A stretch of DNA of 64,000 bases from JACVRW01 sp034664125 (lineage in GTDB: Bacteria > Actinomycetota > Thermoleophilia > Solirubrobacterales > Thermoleophilaceae): contig JAXDIG010000029.1 in NCBI GenBank assembly GCA_034664125.1, positions 1 to 64,000 of the forward strand. Direction: 5' to 3'. Shown piece by piece: positions 35,566 to 42,415 of the stretch. A program made the position numbers and the translations under genes. The number at the start of each line of letters is the position of its first letter. Positions within the stretch are counted from its first letter, which is position 1. The notes beneath the pieces were generated by a model that saw only the letters and a list, made by a program, of their open reading frames with translations, was not told the origin of the DNA and did not search any database.

Positions 35566-37325
35566 CGCGGACCGCGACTTCCTTCGAGGGGGTGGCGGTG
35601 CCGTTCGCGGCGCTGGAGGGCGTGCCGCTGCTGGCGGGGCTCGACCCGTCCGACGTCGTGACGGTTGCGGCGTCGATGCACCTGCGCGACTTCCCCGCAG
35701 GTGCCGTGATCGCGCGCGAAGGAGAGCCGGGCGGGACGATGTTCGTGATCGTCGACGGGCTCGCGAACGAGCTGGCCTCGATGGCCGAGGGGCCGGAGGC
35801 GCGCTCGCGCTCGGTGTTCGCCGAGGGGCGGCTGGTCGGCAAGCTGCGCCGCGGCGACGTGGTCGGCGCGATCCCGCTGGTCACGGGCGAGCCGCACACC
35901 ACGACGGTCAGGACGGCGGTCCCGACGGCCGCGCTCGCGCTCGCCGGGGACGACTTCCGCGAGCTGATGGCGCGATTCCCGGCGATCGTGGCGAACCTCA
36001 GCCGCATGCTCAGCGACCGCCTGGCCGCGGCCACGAAGCGCCAGGCGCGCCGCGGCGTACGCGGCGAGGCGGTGGCGCTGGTCGCGGCGCCGTCGCTGGC
36101 CGCGGCCGTGCCGGAGATCCTGGCGGCCGCGCGGGCGGCCAGCCCCGGGCCGCTCGAGACGATCGACGGCGACCCCTCCCTCGACGCGGCGCTGTCCCGG
36201 CTCGACGACCTGCTGCTCGACCACCGCACCGTCGTGCTCGCGGCCGGGCTGGCCCGAGACACCCTGCCGCTGCTGCTCGAACAGGTCGACCGCGCGGTCG
36301 TGCTGATCGGCGAGGGCGAGGGGGAGGACCTGCCGGCGCAGGCCACGGCGGCCGCGCCCATCGAGATCGTGCTCGTGGACGACACCGCGAGCGGGCGCCG
36401 TCGTGAGGGCGTGGTCAGGCTCGTGCAGCCGGGGGAGGGCGGGTCCGGCCTGCCGCCGGCCGACGTCGCCTGGCTCGGCCGGCACTTGGCCCGCACCAAG
36501 CTCGGCGTGGCGCTCGGCGCCGGCGGGGCGAAGGGCTACGCGCACGTAGGCGCGCTGCAGGTGCTCGAGGAGGCCGGCTACACGATCGACTACGTCGGCG
36601 GCAGCAGCATCGGCGCGATCGTGGGCGCCTGTGTCGCGCTCGGCATGAGCGCCGCCGAGGTGGACACCACGCTGCGCGAGGCGTTCACGCCCGACACGGT
36701 CGCGGAGGTGTTCAAGCTCTCGCTGAGTGGCCAGTCGACGGGACGCGACACGATGCGCCGCATCCTGGAGGAAACCAGCTCGGGCCGCTCCTTCGAGGAC
36801 ACCACGATCCCGTTCGTGGCGATGGCGGTCGACCTCACGGACCGCGTGCCGGCGCCCCTGCGCGAAGGTCCGATCTGGCAGGCGCTGATGGCGTCCACGG
36901 CGCTCGCCGGGATGTTCCCGCCGCTCGAGCTGGACGGCCATCGCCTCGTCGACGGGCTCGCGCTCGTCCCCGTTCCGGTCGCGGCCGTGGCCGAGGACGG
37001 CGCCGACGTCATGGTCGCGGTCAACATCATGAGCCGCGAGACGCTCCCCGCCTGGCCCGGGCAGGCGCCGCCGGAGCCGGAGCCGGAGCGCCGCGGTTCC
37101 CGGATGCTCGAGACTCTGCTCGAGGTGATGGACGTCTCGCAGCTCGATACCAGCGTCAGCCACGCCGCGACGGCGGACGTGGTCGTGACGCCGCGCTTCG
37201 GGCCGTCGAGCTGGCGCGACTTCGAGCTTGCGGACCTGTTCATGGCCGCCGGTCGCCAAGCGGCCGAGGAGCAGCTCCCCGTGCTGCAATCCCTGGCCCG
37301 ACCGCAGGCGGCGGTCACCAGCTGA
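35562..37325 (+). CDS. Cyclic-nucleotide-binding patatin-like phospholipase
   Basis: A 587-residue protein. Residues about 20-140 are a cyclic-nucleotide-binding (Crp-like) domain with FPAGAVIAREGEPGGTMFVI and RRGDVVGAIPLVTGEPHTTTVRT. A linker follows, then a patatin lipase (about 310-480): oxyanion GAGGAKG (319-325), nucleophile Ser349 in GSSIG and Asp464 in VDGLA. The architecture resembles neuropathy-target-esterase-type and some mycobacterial lipases. GTG start in a GTGA overlap with the ligase and 25 bp before the ACP. A cAMP-controlled acyl hydrolase inside a polyketide operon is unusual; it might edit or release acyl chains. An adenylyl cyclase gene lies 2.4 kb downstream. Confidence 0.9.
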   Translation: MTRTATSFEGVAVPFAALEGVPLLAGLDPSDVVTVAASMHLRDFPAGAVIAREGEPGGTMFVIVDGLANELASMAEGPEARSRSVFAEGRLVGKLRRGDVVGAIPLVTGEPHTTTVRTAVPTAALALAGDDFRELMARFPAIVANLSRMLSDRLAAATKRQARRGVRGEAVALVAAPSLAAAVPEILAAARAASPGPLETIDGDPSLDAALSRLDDLLLDHRTVVLAAGLARDTLPLLLEQVDRAVVLIGEGEGEDLPAQATAAAPIEIVLVDDTASGRRREGVVRLVQPGEGGSGLPPADVAWLGRHLARTKLGVALGAGGAKGYAHVGALQVLEEAGYTIDYVGGSSIGAIVGACVALGMSAAEVDTTLREAFTPDTVAEVFKLSLSGQSTGRDTMRRILEETSSGRSFEDTTIPFVAMAVDLTDRVPAPLREGPIWQALMASTALAGMFPPLELDGHRLVDGLALVPVPVAAVAEDGADVMVAVNIMSRETLPAWPGQAPPEPEPERRGSRMLETLLEVMDVSQLDTSVSHAATADVVVTPRFGPSSWRDFELADLFMAAGRQAAEEQLPVLQSLARPQAAVTS

Positions 37326-37350
37326 CACAACACCCGAGAAAAGGAGCGGA

Positions 37351-37608
37351 ATGGCAGACCAGAAGTTCACCTTCGCCGACATAAAGCGAATCCTCGTGGA
37401 CCGCGTCGGGCTGAACGAGGACGACGTCGTCGAGGACCCGGACGCGACGTTCGACTCGATGGGCCTCGACTCGCTCGCGTTCGTCGAGATCCAGCTGGCG
37501 ATGCAGCAGGAGTACGGCTTCACGATCTCGGATGAGGATGCCGAGCGGATCACGACCGTCGGGCAGGCGATCGAATACGTCAACGAGCGGCTCGCCGAGC
37601 AGGAATGA
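37351..37608 (+). CDS. Acyl carrier protein of the type II polyketide synthase
   Basis: An 85-residue acidic ACP that carries the growing polyketide. The phosphopantetheine site is Ser41 in MGLDSLAFVEI, and the following helix EIQLAMQQEYGFTI is normal for ACPs. AAAGGAG lies just before the ATG. It is distinct from the housekeeping acpP at 43455-43700, which has EADSLDLVEL. Its position between KS/CLF and the aromatase marks it as the polyketide carrier. Activation requires a phosphopantetheinyl transferase, which is not seen in the window. Confidence 0.93.
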   Translation: MADQKFTFADIKRILVDRVGLNEDDVVEDPDATFDSMGLDSLAFVEIQLAMQQEYGFTISDEDAERITTVGQAIEYVNERLAEQE

Positions 37609-37612
37609 GGAG

Positions 37613-38080
37613 ATGGCAGCGCACACGGACAACGCGGTAACGATCAACGCGCCCCGGGACTTCGTCTGGGAGCGGATGATGGACATCGAGAGCTGGCCCG
37701 ACCTGTTCACGGAGTACGCGAAGGCCGAGGTGCTCGAGCAGGACGGCGACACGATCCAGTTTCGCCTCACGACGCACCCCGACCCCGAGTACGACAACCA
37801 GGTCTGGAGCTGGGTTTCGGAGCGGGTTGCCGATCCGGCCGGCTACTCGTCCAAGTCGCGCCGGATCGAAACCGGCCCGTTCGAGTACATGAACATCGAG
37901 TGGTACTTCGAGGAGGACGGCGAGGGCACGCGCATGCGCTGGGTCCAGGACTTCTCCATGAAGCCCGAGGCGCCGGCCGACGACGAGACGGCCGAGGAGT
38001 ACATGAACCGCAACACGAAGGAGCAGATGAGCGCGATCAAGGAGCGCCTCGAGGCCGCGGCCGGGGCCGGCGACGCATGA
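37613..38080 (+). CDS. Polyketide aromatase/cyclase (monodomain, TcmN/WhiE-ORFVI type)
   Basis: A 155-residue SRPBCC-fold cyclase that folds and aromatises the first ring of the poly-beta-ketone. It begins with NAVTINAPRDFVWERMMDIESWPDLF, the family start, and has EWYFEEDGEGTRMRWVQDF and a long C-terminal helix. The single-domain form, as opposed to didomain ARO, is typical for non-reducing systems such as tetracenomycin and spore pigments, and no ketoreductase gene is in the cluster. GAGGAG precedes the ATG. It overlaps the following gene by 4 bp. Confidence 0.9.
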   Translation: MAAHTDNAVTINAPRDFVWERMMDIESWPDLFTEYAKAEVLEQDGDTIQFRLTTHPDPEYDNQVWSWVSERVADPAGYSSKSRRIETGPFEYMNIEWYFEEDGEGTRMRWVQDFSMKPEAPADDETAEEYMNRNTKEQMSAIKERLEAAAGAGDA

Positions 38081-38400
38081 AGGGCCGCGTGGTCTTCCTC
38101 ATCCGCCTCAAGCCGGATGTGACCGATCAGCAGTTCCTGGATGCCTACGAGGCCGTCCGCTACGAGGTCGCGGAGGGGGTCAAGGGGCACCTCGTGGACC
38201 AGATCTGCCAGTCGAAGGAGGATCCGCGCAACTGGCTCATCACGAGCGAGTGGGAGCGCATCGAGGACTTCCACGACTGGGAGGCCACGCCCGAGCACCG
38301 CGACCAGGCCAAGCCGATGCGCGACTGCATGGAAGAGGCCAGCTCGCACAAGTTCGTGGTGCGCGAGGAAACCGTCGGCGCGCTGAGGGGGCAACGATGA
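38077..38400 (+). CDS. ABM-fold monooxygenase-like protein
   Basis: A 107-residue ferredoxin-like dimeric alpha/beta-barrel protein of the antibiotic biosynthesis monooxygenase superfamily. The first strand GRVVFLIRLKP, helix TDQQFLDAYEAV, NWLITSEWERIEDFHDWEATPEH and the last strand SSHKFVVREE fit. Such small proteins are cofactor-free quinone-forming oxygenases in aromatic clusters, or cyclases. An ATGA overlap links it to both neighbours. Whether it oxidises the ring cannot be told from the sequence. Confidence 0.8.
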   Translation: MKGRVVFLIRLKPDVTDQQFLDAYEAVRYEVAEGVKGHLVDQICQSKEDPRNWLITSEWERIEDFHDWEATPEHRDQAKPMRDCMEEASSHKFVVREETVGALRGQR

Positions 38401-38726
38401 TCAAGCGCGGCCTGATCGTGGCGAAGATCAAGCCCGGCTCCGAGGAGCAGGTGGCGAAGCTGTTCGAGGAGTCGGACCGCTCGGAGCTGCCGCGCATGGC
38501 GGGGGTGCGCCATCGCAGCCTCTTCGTGCTGGACGACATCTACGTCCACTACGTCGAGACGGACGACGACTTCGCCGAGGCCGTCGACGCGGTGCGAGAG
38601 CACCCGCTGTTCAAGGAGATCAGCGCCAAGCTCGACGCCTTCATCACGCCCTACGACCCGGAGACCTGGCGCTCCCCCAAGGACGCGCAGGCGCGCGAGT
38701 TCTACTCCTGGGACCCGCCGGCGTAG
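38397..38726 (+). CDS. TcmI-like polyketide cyclase (SchA/CurD-type)
   Basis: A 109-residue protein of the TcmI family, ferredoxin-like fold, which closes later rings of aromatic polyketides. Marks are IVAKIKPGSEEQVAKLFEES, a SELPRMAGVRHRSLFVLDDIYVHYVE strand pair, a DDDFAEAV helix and the PYDPETWRSPKDA tail, which is usual in this family. ATG start in a 4-bp overlap. It is the last gene of the polyketide operon and its final 25 bp overlap the convergent fabD gene. Confidence 0.85.
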   Translation: MIKRGLIVAKIKPGSEEQVAKLFEESDRSELPRMAGVRHRSLFVLDDIYVHYVETDDDFAEAVDAVREHPLFKEISAKLDAFITPYDPETWRSPKDAQAREFYSWDPPA

Positions 38727-39658
38727 CTCTCCGCGAACTTCTCCAGCGCCGCGCGGGAGTCGGCTGAGGCCACGTTCAGGTCGGCGCCGTCGGCGACCTG
38801 ACGCACCAGGCCGCCGAGCACGCGGCCCGGCCCGAGCTCGAGGAAGGAGGTGCAGCCCGCCTCGAGCAGCGTGCGGACGCAGTCGACCCAGAGCACCGGG
38901 CTGGCGATCTGCTCGACGAGGGCGTGGCGGATGGCGTCGGCGTCGCCGGCGACCTGGCCTGAGAAGTTCGCTATCAGGGGCACCTCGGGCTCGCTCCAGT
39001 CGAGCTCGGCCAGCGTCCGATCGAGCTTCGCCTGGACCGGCTTCATCAGCTCGCTGTGGAAGGCCGCGCCGACCGGCAGCGGTATGGCCCGGCTGGCCCC
39101 TGCCTCGGTGGCCAGCTCGCGCAGCCGGTCTACGCCCGCCTCCTCGCCCGACACCACGATCTGCGTGGGCGAGTTCAGGTTCGCGAGCGCGACCAGTCCG
39201 GCCTCCGAGGCCTGCTCGCAGAGCTGCTCGAGCAGCTCTGCCTCGAGGCCGATCACCGCCGCCATCGCGCCGGGGCTCTCCGACTGGATCTCCGCCATCA
39301 ACCGGCCCCGCTCGCATACGACGCGCATCCCGTCGCCGGCATCGAGCGCCCCGCTGGCGACCGCGGCCGTGTACTCGCCGAGGCTGTGCCCGGCCACGAA
39401 GTCGGGCTCCAGGCCCGCCTCCCTCGCCGCATCCGTGATCGCAAGGGACAGCGAGAAGAGCGCCGGCTGCGCCACGTCCGTACGCGTGAGGGCCTCCATC
39501 GGCCCTTCGACGGCGTACCGGCGGACGGGCAGGCCGGAGACTTCGTCCGCCTGCCCGAGGTAGCGATCGAAGAGGCCGGGGTCCGACTCCCGCAGGTCTG
39601 CCCCCATCCCGACGCGCTGCGAGCCCTGGCCCGGATAGAGGAACGCGAGCTTCGCCAC
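38702..39658 (-). CDS. fabD: Malonyl-CoA:ACP transacylase
   Basis: A 318-residue malonyl-CoA:ACP malonyltransferase that loads malonyl onto ACP. It begins with AFLYPGQGSQ, has the nucleophile Ser92 in GHSLGE, the Arg-containing CERGRLM and the His of GAAFHSELM. Full-length FabD is about 310. It is the only such enzyme in the window and can serve both acpP and the polyketide ACP; aromatic clusters usually borrow this step from fatty-acid synthesis. Its last 25 bp overlap the TcmI-like gene on the other strand, so antisense effects are possible. It is divergent from the adenylyl cyclase, with only 57 bp between. Confidence 0.93.
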   Translation of the reverse strand: MAKLAFLYPGQGSQRVGMGADLRESDPGLFDRYLGQADEVSGLPVRRYAVEGPMEALTRTDVAQPALFSLSLAITDAAREAGLEPDFVAGHSLGEYTAAVASGALDAGDGMRVVCERGRLMAEIQSESPGAMAAVIGLEAELLEQLCEQASEAGLVALANLNSPTQIVVSGEEAGVDRLRELATEAGASRAIPLPVGAAFHSELMKPVQAKLDRTLAELDWSEPEVPLIANFSGQVAGDADAIRHALVEQIASPVLWVDCVRTLLEAGCTSFLELGPGRVLGGLVRQVADGADLNVASADSRAALEKFAESYAGGSQE

Positions 39659-39715
39659 GGCTGCGCCACTCTACTGGCTGGCGCCGGGCGGCTCGACTAT
39701 TCTCGCGCGTCTGGC

Positions 39716-40300
39716 ATGGAGCGCATGACGTCCATCAACGTGGTCGCGGATGCCGCCAAGGGCGAGCCGCTCGACCTGGGCGCGCAGACCTCGCCCGACG
39801 GCGCGGTGACGCTCGTCTTGAGCGACATCGAGGGATCCACCGAGCTGATCGAGGAGGTCGGCGAGCGGCGCTGGGCGGAGATGCTGCGCGACCACAACGC
39901 GATCGTTCGCGGCCTCGCTCAGGCTCATGACGGCACCGTCGTCAAGTCGCACGGCGACGGCTTCATGCTCGCCTTCCCCAGCGCCCACTCGGCGCTGCAC
40001 TGCGCGATCGAGGTGGAGCAGGCGTTTGCGGCCGGACCGCCCGACACGGCGTCCAAGATCCGTATCGGCGCCCATTCCGGCTTCGTGCTCGCCGAGGCCG
40101 AAGAGTTCTACGGGCGCAACGTCGTGCTCGCGGCGCGCATCGCCGACCGGGCCGGCGGCGGCGAGATCCTCGTGTCGGCGGCCGCGAAGCAGTACACCGA
40201 ATCCGACCCGTCGCTTCGCTTCGAGCACCGCGGCGACTTCCGCCTGAAGGGCCTGGTGGGCGAGCACACCGTGTACGCCCTGCTCTGGGACGCCGAGTAG
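39716..40300 (+). CDS. Stand-alone class III adenylyl/guanylyl cyclase
   Basis: A 194-residue soluble cyclase consisting of one class III catalytic domain. Metal-binding aspartates are Asp37 (LVLSDIEGSTELI) and Asp81 (KSHGDGFMLAF). The RIGAHSGFVLAE strand and GRNVVLAARIADRAGGGEILVS are also canonical. No sensor, HAMP or membrane part exists. It should dimerise to make cAMP. The ATG at 39716 was selected; a second ATG is three codons on. It lies close to a cyclic-nucleotide-binding lipase gene in the polyketide operon, which suggests, but does not prove, a functional pair. Confidence 0.88.
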   Translation: MERMTSINVVADAAKGEPLDLGAQTSPDGAVTLVLSDIEGSTELIEEVGERRWAEMLRDHNAIVRGLAQAHDGTVVKSHGDGFMLAFPSAHSALHCAIEVEQAFAAGPPDTASKIRIGAHSGFVLAEAEEFYGRNVVLAARIADRAGGGEILVSAAAKQYTESDPSLRFEHRGDFRLKGLVGEHTVYALLWDAE

Positions 40301-40632
40301 GGCGTTACTGGGCGTGACTGGACGGTAGGCACAGAGGGGCCACGGGCCGTCAACGGGTGGACGACGTCGGTGCAAACGTCGCGCTCGCGGCAGGCGCGGC
40401 GAGCGTGGGCCGGATTTGCCATCCCTGCGCGTCTCAAAGCAGCCCGCCCCGCGGCCGGACCGCCGGGCGGGCCGGATCCGAGCGCGTATCCCGGCGAAAG
40501 CCGACCCACCTGCCGTAGAGCCGGGGGGTGGGGCGGGTTGTGCATCCCAGCCCTTCCCCAGCCGCCGTTATCTCACCGAATGCGGTGAAGGGGACCCCCC
40601 TGGGCGTCCGGCCGGCGCTAACCTCGATCGAC
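40301..40632. other. 332-bp non-coding region before yceD
   Basis: No convincing gene is seen. The region has several small inverted repeats: CGCTCGC/GCGAGCG at 40382-40388 and 40399-40405, a CGGC-GAAA-GCCG hairpin near 40492-40503, and TCACCG/CGGTGA at 40573-40588, about 45 bp before the yceD start. This could be a structured leader of the yceD transcript, or just GC-rich spacer. I could not match it to a known riboswitch, RNase P RNA or tmRNA. Confidence 0.4.
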
Positions 40633-41148
40633 ATGGCCCAGCGCACGGAGATCCTCGACATCGGCAAGCTCGGCCTGTCGTCCGGCGAGGGCCGGCGGGT
40701 CGAGCTCGACGTGCCCGTCGACGCCTTCGATTTCGGAGGCCAGCGCTACGCCGTTCCGGGCGAGGACGTCTCCGCGATCCTCGACGTGTCGCACACGACC
40801 AACGGCTACTCGCTGCGGCTGCGTTTCCACAGCGCGCTCGAGGGGCCGTGCACGCGCTGCCTCGAGGGCGCCGGCCACGAGGTCGACGTCGACACGCGCG
40901 AGGTCGACCAGCCCGGCGGCGGCGAGGAGCTCAGCTCGCCCTACGTCGACGGGGACGCGCTGGACGTCAAGTCCTGGGCGCGCGATGCGCTTGCGCTCGC
41001 CCTGCCGACCCAGATCGTCTGCAGCGAGGACTGCCTCGGGCTCTGCTCGGTGTGCGGCGAGAACCTCAACCAGGCGGGCCCGGACCACGCCCACGAGCGT
41101 GAACCGGACCCGCGCTGGGCGGCTCTGCGCGAGCTCAAGCTCGACTGA
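40633..41148 (+). CDS. yceD: YceD/DUF177 family protein
   Basis: A 171-residue protein of the YceD (DUF177) family, which is linked to ribosomal RNA and protein L32 production in bacteria and plants. Typical pieces are GPCTRCLEGAGHEVDVD and the C-terminal zinc-like VCSEDCLGLCSVCGENLN. ATG 40633 was chosen because coding character starts there. In most bacteria it sits directly before rpmF; here a VOC and an AraC-type gene on the other strand lie between, so it needs its own terminator or runs antisense into them. Function in rRNA metabolism is known from the family, not visible here. Confidence 0.88.
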   Translation: MAQRTEILDIGKLGLSSGEGRRVELDVPVDAFDFGGQRYAVPGEDVSAILDVSHTTNGYSLRLRFHSALEGPCTRCLEGAGHEVDVDTREVDQPGGGEELSSPYVDGDALDVKSWARDALALALPTQIVCSEDCLGLCSVCGENLNQAGPDHAHEREPDPRWAALRELKLD

Positions 41149-41151
41149 CGC

Positions 41152-41580
41152 TCAAACAGCTGCGGGCAGGCGCACCTCGGTGAGCCTGAGCGAGTTGCCG
41201 GACGGGTCGCGGAAACCCGAGTCGATGCCGTAGGGACGCTCCTCGGGCGGCTCGGAGAACTCGACGCCGCGAGCCTTGAGCTCCTCGTAGGAGGCCTGGC
41301 AGTCGTCGGTGGCGAGGAAGACCGTGCCGGCGAAGCCCTTGGCCACCAGCTCGCGCACCTGGTCGCCGGTCTGCTCGTCCATCACGGGCGCGCCCGGAAT
41401 GGCCATCAGCACGATCGAGACGTCAGGCGTCCCGGCGGGCCCCACCGCAAGCCAGCGGAAGTCCCCCAGCTCGGGGAGCGTCACGTCGGCTCGGACCTCC
41501 ATGCCGACCTTCTCGGTGTAGAAGGCGAGCGCCTCGTCCTGGTCATGAACCCACAGCTGAGCGTTGGCGATCCTGATCAT
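41152..41580 (-). CDS. VOC-family (glyoxalase/bleomycin resistance-like) protein
   Basis: A 142-residue vicinal-oxygen-chelate protein with two beta-alpha-beta-beta-beta modules. It starts with ANAQLWVHDQDEALAFYTEKVG and ends with DSGFRDPSGNSLRLTEV, in which DPSGN is a family signature. The substrate is unknown; members include lyases, dioxygenases and drug-binding proteins. AAGGAG lies ahead of the ATG. It is transcribed after the AraC-type gene on the same strand (37-bp gap), and VOC genes controlled by their adjacent AraC regulators are common. It ends 3 bp from the yceD stop. Confidence 0.85.
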   Translation of the reverse strand: MIRIANAQLWVHDQDEALAFYTEKVGMEVRADVTLPELGDFRWLAVGPAGTPDVSIVLMAIPGAPVMDEQTGDQVRELVAKGFAGTVFLATDDCQASYEELKARGVEFSEPPEERPYGIDSGFRDPSGNSLRLTEVRLPAAV

Positions 41581-41617
41581 CGTGTTCTCCTTGGTCGACG
41601 GATTGCTCGCCTGGAAG

Positions 41618-42052
41618 CTAATCCGGCCTCGCCCCGCTGTCTTCTCGAAACGTGCGGTGTTGCGGGCGGCCGTAGAAGTGCACGACGCAGGCCGGCACCC
41701 GGGCGTGCTGAGCCGCCGGCGGGAAGGTCGAGCGGTAGGCCGTGGGGGAGGCGCCGTAGATGCGCGTGAAGCTGGTGGTGAACGAGCCGAGGCTCTGCAG
41801 GCCGACGGAGAAGCAGATGTCCGCGACCGAGCGGTCGGTGTTGCGCAGCAGCGCGGCGGCCCGCTCGAGGCGCCGCGTCAGGAGGTAGGCGTGCGGCGTC
41901 TCGCCGAAGGCGCGGCGAAACTGGCGGCTGAAGTGCGCCCGCGACAGACCGGCGGCGCGGGCCAGGTCGTCGACCGCCAGCGGCTCGAAGTAGCGGGCGT
42001 CGGCCAGGTCCCTGGCGCGCAGCAGGTGGCGGGCAGGCGGGACGAACGCCAT
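41618..42052 (-). CDS. AraC-family transcriptional regulator (DNA-binding domain only)
   Basis: A 144-residue regulator formed largely by two helix-turn-helix motifs of the AraC/XylS class: LAVDDLARAAGLSRAHFSRQF and SVADICFSVGLQSLGSFTTSF, followed by the family-typical GASPTAYR. There is no N-terminal ligand domain, so it is like MarA/SoxS-type short regulators. It probably controls the VOC gene downstream and itself. The upstream tandem 37-bp repeats at 42082-42160 could be its operator. Start at ATG 42052; a longer frame upstream runs through rpmF/plsX antisense and is rejected. Confidence 0.85.
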   Translation of the reverse strand: MAFVPPARHLLRARDLADARYFEPLAVDDLARAAGLSRAHFSRQFRRAFGETPHAYLLTRRLERAAALLRNTDRSVADICFSVGLQSLGSFTTSFTRIYGASPTAYRSTFPPAAQHARVPACVVHFYGRPQHRTFREDSGARPD

Positions 42053-42081
42053 GCGGTGAGTATCGCGAAGCGAGGGTCGGG

Positions 42082-42160
42082 GCCCTCGCTGACCTGCCAA
42101 TTGCCGCGGGGGTCTGGGTCGGCGCCCTCGGTGACCTGCCAATTGCCGCGGGGGTCTGGG
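42082..42160. repeat. Two 37-bp direct repeats between araC-type gene and rpmF
   Basis: Copies at 42082-42118 and 42124-42160 differ at one base; the period is 42 bp, about four helical turns. Each contains CCAATTG and GCGGGGG. They occupy the divergent promoter region, so they may be regulator-binding sites, or a duplication of the dispersed repeat whose palindrome follows the second copy. Confidence 0.85.
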
Positions 42161-42176
42161 GGCGCGAGCCCCCAGA
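42155..42176 (+). repeat. Palindromic repeat element, copy 1 (rpmF leader)
   Basis: A perfect 9-bp stem TCTGGGGGC/GCCCCCAGA with a GCGA loop, 20 bp before the rpmF start. Its sequence and the GCGGGGG and CCAATTG on its left also recur in smc (46149-46190, reverse orientation) and at the trmD end (55671-55700). In RNA it could affect rpmF expression. Confidence 0.75.
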
Positions 42177-42195
42177 TGGCTACACTCACCGCCCG

Positions 42196-42396
42196 ATGGC
42201 CGTCCCCAAGCAGAGACAGTCGCATTCGCGGACTCACAAGCGCCGCTCGCAGCACAAGGTGGCCGTTCCCAGCCTGAGCCACTGCCCGCGCTGCCATGCG
42301 GCGCGCCTGCCGCACCGGGTGTGCCCCAACTGCGGCACGTACGCGGGCCGTGAGGTGATCGTGCAGCAGCCGGGCACGGCCGCCGACGACGACTAG
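42196..42396 (+). CDS. rpmF: 50S ribosomal protein L32
   Basis: A 66-residue zinc-type L32. It begins AVPKQRQSHSRTHKRRSQHK and has the four-Cys zinc site CPRC...CPNC, so it is the C+ form and not the zinc-free paralog made under zinc limitation. The acidic end (GTAADDD) is common in actinobacteria. It leads into plsX, 20 bp downstream, as in most bacteria. The leader contains the palindromic element. Confidence 0.95.
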   Translation: MAVPKQRQSHSRTHKRRSQHKVAVPSLSHCPRCHAARLPHRVCPNCGTYAGREVIVQQPGTAADDD

Positions 42397-42415
42397 GCGG
42401 GGTGGGGTCCCAGGC

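Noticed and set aside
35439..37583. 714-codon minus-strand frame over the patatin gene
   Set aside because: Opposite strand of a clear patatin/cNMP protein.
40370..40588. 72-codon open frame in the gap before yceD
   Set aside because: Pro/Arg/Gly rich with no coding bias and no ribosome-binding site.
40301..40632. Known riboswitch, RNase P RNA or tmRNA
   Set aside because: No conserved core sequences of cobalamin, TPP, glycine or c-di-GMP riboswitches, nor P4 of RNase P RNA, could be found.
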